Origin: JBMSHD01 sp049416425
Lineage (GTDB): Bacteria; Pseudomonadota; Gammaproteobacteria; Francisellales; Francisellaceae
NCBI GenBank assembly: GCA_049416425.1
Contig: JBMSHD010000032.1
Coordinates: 1-19,409, forward strand
Direction: 5' to 3'
DNA: 19,409 bases
Shown here: one piece after another, positions 15,474 to 19,409 of the stretch
How positions within the stretch are numbered: the stretch's first letter is position 1
How the letters are laid out: each line of letters begins with the position of its first letter
Made by a program: the position numbers and the translations under genes
Notes under the pieces: model-generated
What the model was told of the DNA's origin: nothing
The model's database searches: none
Seen by the model: the letters and a program-made list of their open reading frames with translations, nothing else

Positions 15474-15757
15474 GAATCGGCTATCCTCGGCGGCATAAAT
15501 TTTGCCCGGGACGTCCGCCTCGCCAGCATACCTTCACAAATTCACTGCGTTCATTCCGAGCAGGCAACTGTCTCCGATTCTACTCTACGCCTTGGGTACA
15601 AGCTGTTTCACAGACTTCGCTCTGGCGCCTACGGCACGTCGCTTGCTGTTTACAGCGGAAGGCTACCCGGGTCTACTCGACCTCGCGTTCCGCTCTCCAT
15701 GTCTCGCAGCGAATGTGATGGCGTCATTGACCTACTCCAAAGTACGCTACAATTTGC
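15474..15757. other. GC-rich non-coding segment unlike its surroundings (candidate repeat or structured element)
   Basis: Bases 15290-15817 hold no supported gene. Within them, 15481-15720 counts to 136 G+C of 240 (about 57%), against an AT-rich left flank and about 45% in the window. The segment contains several short palindromes: GGCGG...CCGCC (15490-15519), CTG-TTTCA-CAG type pairs near 15603-15613, GCTGT-TT-ACAGC near 15645-15656, and ACCCGGGT near 15665. An 88-codon frame (15502-15768) begins with TTG, has no ribosome site and matches no family I know. Imperfect direct repeats CATATACAAAATC (15461) and CATATAAAAATC (15791) lie on either side. It may be a decayed mobile or repeat element or a structured RNA. 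Confidence 0.4.
15727..15753 (+). promoter_or_regulatory. Candidate promoter of the chorismate-mutase-like gene
   Basis: TTGACC (15727-15732) and TACAAT (15748-15753) each match the sigma70 consensus at 5 of 6 positions, with a 15-base spacer that is shorter than the ideal 17. Transcription would begin near 15760, after the upstream in-frame ATG 15758, which supports using ATG 15818 as the start. The promoter lies on the right edge of the GC-rich segment. Confidence 0.35.
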
Positions 15758-15817
15758 ATGGTAATTAAGACTGGCATATGCTATTTTCTGCATATAAAAA
15801 TCTCAAAATTTTGTGAC

Positions 15818-16390
15818 ATGACGAATGATACCAACCCGCTAATGCTGTTTCGCACCATGATTGACAACATCGATGCCGCCATTTTGTCCATTCTGTTTCA
15901 TCGTGCACAGATTATCAACAATATCTTGCTATATAAAAACACCCAGCACATCGATGATGTTATCAGTCTGCTTAGGCAAAGCATGCTGGCTGAGCTTATC
16001 GATTATGCCGAGTCCTTGGGATTGAATCGTCAGTTTTCCAAAGATCTGTTTGCAATTTTATATCACTATCGCCAAGTGATGCTGCCACAGGACAGCCAGG
16101 CTGAACTTCTTATATTGTTTAAAAGTGAAAAACAACTGCTTAATGACTTCAATCGCACGCTTAAGCACGTTGAGATGGCACTTATCGCCTTGATTGCCGA
16201 GCGTATGAAAATCGTCACTCAAGTCGGTGATTATAAGAAAGCACATCATATTCCTCCTCTGGCAAAAGATCGCTGGCGGCAGGTTTTAGAATCAAAAAAA
16301 AGCATCGCCGTCAATCTGGCTTTAAATATTCATGCCATTGAAGTTTTTTATGAACGCATTCATAATGAAGCACTTCGTATAGAAGAATAA
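15818..16390 (+). CDS. Tandem chorismate-mutase-like (AroQ-fold) protein, partly degenerate
   Basis: The 190-residue protein appears to be two AroQ (CM type II) halves in a row. Half one (about 9-90): FRTMIDNIDAAILSILFHRAQ...LLYK, with R12, R29, K40 and R53 in the places of E. coli chorismate mutase Arg11, Arg28, Lys39 and Arg51. Half two (about 110-190): ALIALIAERMKIVTQVGDYKKAHHIPPLAKDRWRQVL, with R129, K140 and R152. In both halves the catalytic Glu52 is replaced (Gln, Trp) and Asp48 is lost, and half two seems to lack the Arg11 match. AroQ enzymes convert chorismate to prephenate; with these losses activity is doubtful, and binding or an altered lyase role is possible. There is no signal peptide from ATG 15818. 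A longer start at 15758 would add 20 hydrophobic residues but lies before the likely transcription start. No Shine-Dalgarno is evident. Confidence 0.65.
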   Translation: MTNDTNPLMLFRTMIDNIDAAILSILFHRAQIINNILLYKNTQHIDDVISLLRQSMLAELIDYAESLGLNRQFSKDLFAILYHYRQVMLPQDSQAELLILFKSEKQLLNDFNRTLKHVEMALIALIAERMKIVTQVGDYKKAHHIPPLAKDRWRQVLESKKSIAVNLALNIHAIEVFYERIHNEALRIEE

Positions 16391-16440
16391 CTTCATTTGA
16401 TCTACAATTTCAGCCATAAGAAAATGACCGAAGATACTCG

Positions 16441-17835
16441 ATGACACTATTTGGTTTTCTGGAACTACACACCTTCTTGCTGATCTGTCAGATCTTATTT
16501 CTTATCGCTATCGTGCACATGATAGCCGAGAAACAAAAACCAACAACGATGCTGGCCTGGGTTTTAGCTATTATCGTCGTGCCTTATATCGCTGTGCCCT
16601 GTTATTTTATATTTGGTATCCGCAAACGAAAAAAGCGTCGCTTTAAAAGTTCACTGACACTGCGGAAAGTCGATCATGTCGATGTCTCTCATCCCTACCC
16701 GATACGCACCGTTTTAATCAATGAAGGCATTCCAGCATCATCGAGCAACAACGCCTTTGAGCTCTACGATAATGGAATCGATGCGTTTAATGCCTTTTTT
16801 GAAGCCATTCAATCCTCAAGCGAAAATATCTATATCAGCACCTATGTGTTTCAAAAAGATGTCGTGACCCTAAAGCTTATAGCGGCACTGATTGAACGGG
16901 CTCACCATGGAGTTCAGGTTCGTCTGTTGATTGACTCATTGGGTTCCTGGAAGGTTTATTTTTTTCATCAGCGCCTGTTTAAAAAACTGAAAAAAGCCGG
17001 GGCTCAGGTGCGCTTTTTTATGCCGATTATCCAAATGCCATTTCGAAACTATATCAACTTTAGAAATCATCGCAAAATCTATCTGTTTGACAATAAGATG
17101 GTTTTAACCGGCGGCATGAATCTCGGCAATGAATATATGGGACCCACACCCTGTGAAAAGCGCTGGGATGACCTTTTATTTAAAATCGAGGGATCTGCTA
17201 TCTGCTACTTTCACAATATTTTCTGCTCAGACTGGGAATATGCCTCTGATGAAATCCTGCCAGCCATCAATAATTTTAACCATCACAAATCTTATGGCAA
17301 AAGCTCACTTCAGGTTGTTCCTTCCGGACCTGACATCGAAGAGGACGCGCTTTATGATTCGATGATCGCCGGTATCTATATGGCGCAGTCTCGCATCTGG
17401 ATTGTCACTCCTTATTTTGTGCCTTCTGATTCATTGCTTGAAGCGCTTAAAATCGCCTATCATCGCGGTGTAGATGTCAAGCTCATCACCCCAAAAGTTT
17501 CCAACCATCTCATTGCTGATTTAGCCAGAAGCAGCTTTATGCGACAATTAAATGAAATTGGCATTGAGATCGCCCTGTTTGAAAAACAGATGATTCATGC
17601 CAAAGCCGTGCTGTTTGACGACAAGGCGGTCATGCTCGGCTCGGTCAATCTCGATTATCGCAGTCTTTTCCTGAATTATGAGGTCGCCACCTATGCCTAT
17701 GATCAAAAAATTGTGCTGCAGATTCAGGCCTGGATGGAAAGACTGATGCGCAACTCTGTTTATGTGCTGGAAATGCCAAGCAGAAGAAGACGGTTTGGCG
17801 AGTCTCTGGTAAGATTACTCTCACCCATTCTCTAA
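16441..17835 (+). CDS. cls: Cardiolipin synthase (phospholipase D family)
   Basis: The enzyme condenses phosphatidylglycerol (or PG with PE, in some classes) to cardiolipin at the inner membrane. The 464-residue protein has two N-terminal membrane segments (about 5-27 and 36-60) followed by a basic RKRKKRR, then two phospholipase D domains. Both HKD motifs are complete: H210-K212-D217 (NHRKIYLFD) followed by GGMNLGNEY, and H386-K388-D393 (IHAKAVLFD) followed by GSVNLDYRS. Length and topology match the ClsA type, not the shorter ClsB without membrane segments. It starts 50 bases after the chorismate-mutase-like gene, with a TACAAT hexamer at 16403-16408, and has no strong ribosome site. The next gene starts 14 bases after its stop, so these two are probably co-transcribed. 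Cardiolipin synthesis complements the PE made by the nearby Psd. Confidence 0.95.
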   Translation: MTLFGFLELHTFLLICQILFLIAIVHMIAEKQKPTTMLAWVLAIIVVPYIAVPCYFIFGIRKRKKRRFKSSLTLRKVDHVDVSHPYPIRTVLINEGIPASSSNNAFELYDNGIDAFNAFFEAIQSSSENIYISTYVFQKDVVTLKLIAALIERAHHGVQVRLLIDSLGSWKVYFFHQRLFKKLKKAGAQVRFFMPIIQMPFRNYINFRNHRKIYLFDNKMVLTGGMNLGNEYMGPTPCEKRWDDLLFKIEGSAICYFHNIFCSDWEYASDEILPAINNFNHHKSYGKSSLQVVPSGPDIEEDALYDSMIAGIYMAQSRIWIVTPYFVPSDSLLEALKIAYHRGVDVKLITPKVSNHLIADLARSSFMRQLNEIGIEIALFEKQMIHAKAVLFDDKAVMLGSVNLDYRSLFLNYEVATYAYDQKIVLQIQAWMERLMRNSVYVLEMPSRRRRFGESLVRLLSPIL

Positions 17836-17849
17836 ATCCGGTCGCCCTC

Positions 17850-18599
17850 ATGCTTAAGCCTGATGTTATCATTCAAAGCTGCCAAGGCAGAGCCAGGCAT
17901 ACTCACGTCCCAAATCAATTTAAACTCGTCAGCTGGAATATCTACAAGATCAACCATAAAAATCCCATCGCCTTTGAACGCTATATAAATCAACTGCATA
18001 ATCAGTGTGAGATTGAGTTCTATCTGTTGCAGGAGGCCAAACATTCCGATACCTCCTTTTTCCCATTAACCGGCTTCTGCCTTAACTTTGCCGCTAATCT
18101 TAAGCTTAGAAAACACGCCTATGGTGTGCTGACAGCCAGCAACATCAACTGTGATTACGCCTATCACCTGCTCTCTGAAGAGCGTGAGTTTCTGCTAAGA
18201 ACCCATAAATCCACCTTGGTAAATCACTATTTTTTTGCCGACGGCACACCACTGATTATCGCCAATATCCATGCCATTAATTTTAAAAACAGCAAAGCCT
18301 ATGAAAAAGAGCTGCAATTACTCCATGAAAGTCTTCAAGACTATGGTGAGGTGCCAATGATTATTGCTGGTGACTTCAACTGCTGGAATAAAAAGCGAAA
18401 TCACTTGATTAGGCAACTGACGCGCCAACTTAAACTTATTCAGGTTGATTTTGAAGATAAACACCATATTAAACGCTTTGCCAAACACCCGCTGGATCTG
18501 GTGCTGTATAAGAATCTTATCTGCCTGGTTGCCACAGCGATCGATAGTGAAGCGGTATCCGATCATAATCCACTGCTGCTTAAATTTAGCAAGCTATAA
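17850..18599 (+). CDS. Endonuclease/exonuclease/phosphatase (EEP) family protein, YbhP-like
   Basis: The 249-residue protein has the EEP (DNase I/APE1-like) fold signatures in order: N30 in VSWNIYK, E62 in LLQEA, H141 in ANIHAINF, D175 and N177 in AGDFNCWN, D216 in HPLDLVLY, and SDH (237-239) in AVSDHNPLLLKF. All metal and catalytic positions are kept, so it should be an active phosphodiesterase or phosphatase. EEP substrates range from DNA to phosphoinositides and sphingolipids, so the substrate is not decided by sequence. It begins 14 bases after the cardiolipin synthase gene, which suggests a lipid-linked role; in E. coli the EEP protein YbhP is likewise encoded beside a cardiolipin synthase (ClsB). 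No signal peptide is evident. A weak TAGC-AA-GCTA stem and a six-T run (18587-18607) lie at its 3' end. Confidence 0.85.
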   Translation: MLKPDVIIQSCQGRARHTHVPNQFKLVSWNIYKINHKNPIAFERYINQLHNQCEIEFYLLQEAKHSDTSFFPLTGFCLNFAANLKLRKHAYGVLTASNINCDYAYHLLSEEREFLLRTHKSTLVNHYFFADGTPLIIANIHAINFKNSKAYEKELQLLHESLQDYGEVPMIIAGDFNCWNKKRNHLIRQLTRQLKLIQVDFEDKHHIKRFAKHPLDLVLYKNLICLVATAIDSEAVSDHNPLLLKFSKL

Positions 18600-18663
18600 C
18601 CTTTTTTGCAAACGGCTATATTCAGACTAAGCTTAATTTACACAAAATAAAAAAACCGGTGCC

Positions 18664-19380
18664 ATGACGGTCATTACCGAAAAAATCAGTATTCTGCTAC
18701 TGCGGATTTTTCATACGGTCGCTCGAACTAAAAGCATCACCGAGGCTGCTGAGAATCTCAATATGTCCCAGGCTTCCATCAGTAATTCGCTGTCTCGACT
18801 GCGTTCAATTTTCAATGATCACCTGTTAATCCGCAAAGAAAATAAGATGGAATTGACTCCAAAAGGAGAGGCACTGATCAAAGAGGTCAGCGAAATATTA
18901 TCGCGCCTTGAAAAAGTACAGCGTTTTTCTATCCCCTTTGACCCAAAACGTGAAAAGCGGCATTATAAAATCGCCATGACAGGGCATTCTCAGTTTATTC
19001 TTCTTCCCATGTTAATCAAAGAATTAGCCTCCTATCCGGTTACGCTTGAAATAAGCTCTGCACCCTATTATTATTCAGAATTTGCCACCCCCTATCCCGA
19101 TGTTGATTTAATCACCGGTCTTTTAAAACCACCAGAGCAGTTACGCTATCAAAATCTATTCACCACCAAGGCCGTTGTGATTGGTCATGCCAATAATAAA
19201 ATTCTGCAAAAACCATCGTTCACCGTGGATGACTATTTTGCAGCCAAACACATCATCGTCCATTCCATCGCTCCAGAGCATAATCCTGTATTGGAATATA
19301 TTAGCACACCCGATCGGCGCAATGCTGTCGTTAAGGTTGAACAGTTGGCCGATTTGGTAGTGCTCCAAAAGTGTTGCTGA
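18664..19380 (+). pseudogene. LysR-type transcriptional regulator, frame broken near the 3' end
   Basis: The N-terminal winged helix-turn-helix is complete: LLLRIFHTVARTKSITEAAENLNMSQASISNSLSRLRSIFNDHLLIRKENKMELTPKGEAL (about residues 11-72), followed by the linker helix and a substrate-binding domain from about residue 98 (HYKIAMTGHSQFILLPMLIKELA). LysR proteins run to about 300 residues; this frame stops at 238 with LADLVVLQKCC. Another forward frame reads GSAPKVLLSMIKHPSQIH from about 19356 to the window edge and looks like a natural continuation (the family often has 'sxPxLLxxxP' here), so a frameshift around 19355-19365 is likely. It could be a sequencing error or a real inactivation. 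No ribosome site is clear (CCGGTGCC before the ATG). The target genes cannot be inferred; the closest upstream gene, an EEP-family protein, is on the same strand. Confidence 0.75.
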
Positions 19381-19409
19381 GCATGATCAAACATCCCTCC
19401 CAAATTCAT

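Noticed and set aside
15502..15768. 88-codon frame in the GC-rich segment
   Set aside because: It begins with TTG after a stop codon, lacks a ribosome site, overlaps another open frame of the same length, and its product matches no family I know; the long open frames follow from the high GC content.
15758..15817. Upstream ATG of the chorismate-mutase-like gene
   Set aside because: It lies before the expected transcription start and adds a hydrophobic stretch that does not look like a proper signal peptide; ATG 15818 directly precedes the AroQ-like domain.

Overview
The window looks like chromosomal DNA of a gammaproteobacterium with a GC content of roughly 45% (judged by eye). The evidence is the FadE-type acyl-CoA dehydrogenase with its long C-terminal domain, RapZ beside a mannose-type EIIA and HPr, a PssA/Psd-type phospholipid gene, and an L-serine dehydratase whose cysteines line up with the Legionella enzyme. 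I cannot name the genus. No phage, insertion sequence, CRISPR array, tRNA or rRNA was seen.

Layout, left to right. (1) 1-3144: a broken-looking nucleotidyltransferase-fold gene at the left edge (minus strand), then a membrane-anchored Tim44-domain protein and a divergent neurotransmitter:sodium symporter-fold permease (plus strand). (2) 3124-10761, minus strand: a compact fatty-acid degradation operon. In order of transcription it encodes an HSDL2-like short-chain dehydrogenase, FadE-type acyl-CoA dehydrogenase, acyl-CoA-binding protein, a hydroxyacyl-CoA dehydrogenase/enoyl-CoA hydratase fusion, thiolase and, overlapping the thiolase by 7 bases, 3-methyladenine DNA glycosylase I. A candidate extended -10 promoter lies at 10807-10835. 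(3) 10863-12224, minus strand: L-serine dehydratase, divergent from phosphatidylserine decarboxylase (12419-13261, plus). (4) 13333-15289, minus strand: RapZ, EIIA(Man) and HPr, tightly overlapping, followed by a small helix-turn-helix-like protein where enzyme I might be expected. (5) 15290-15817: a long non-coding stretch with a perfect 12-bp inverted repeat and a GC-rich segment of about 280 bp unlike its surroundings. (6) 15818-18599, plus strand: a protein with two chorismate-mutase-like halves, a cardiolipin synthase and an endonuclease/exonuclease/phosphatase-family protein. (7) 18664 to the right edge: a LysR-type regulator whose frame appears broken near its 3' end.

How the genes fit together: the fad operon carries the soluble steps of beta-oxidation (dehydrogenation, hydration, second dehydrogenation, thiolysis) plus an acyl-CoA carrier; an acyl-CoA ligase is not in the window. 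Psd and Cls make the two main non-PG phospholipids, PE and cardiolipin. RapZ-EIIA-HPr is a regulatory PTS module without any sugar permease nearby. The points most worth a second look are the tandem chorismate-mutase-like protein, the GC-rich intergenic segment with its palindrome, the acyl-CoA-binding protein and DNA glycosylase inside the fad operon, and the two apparent frameshifts at the window edges.
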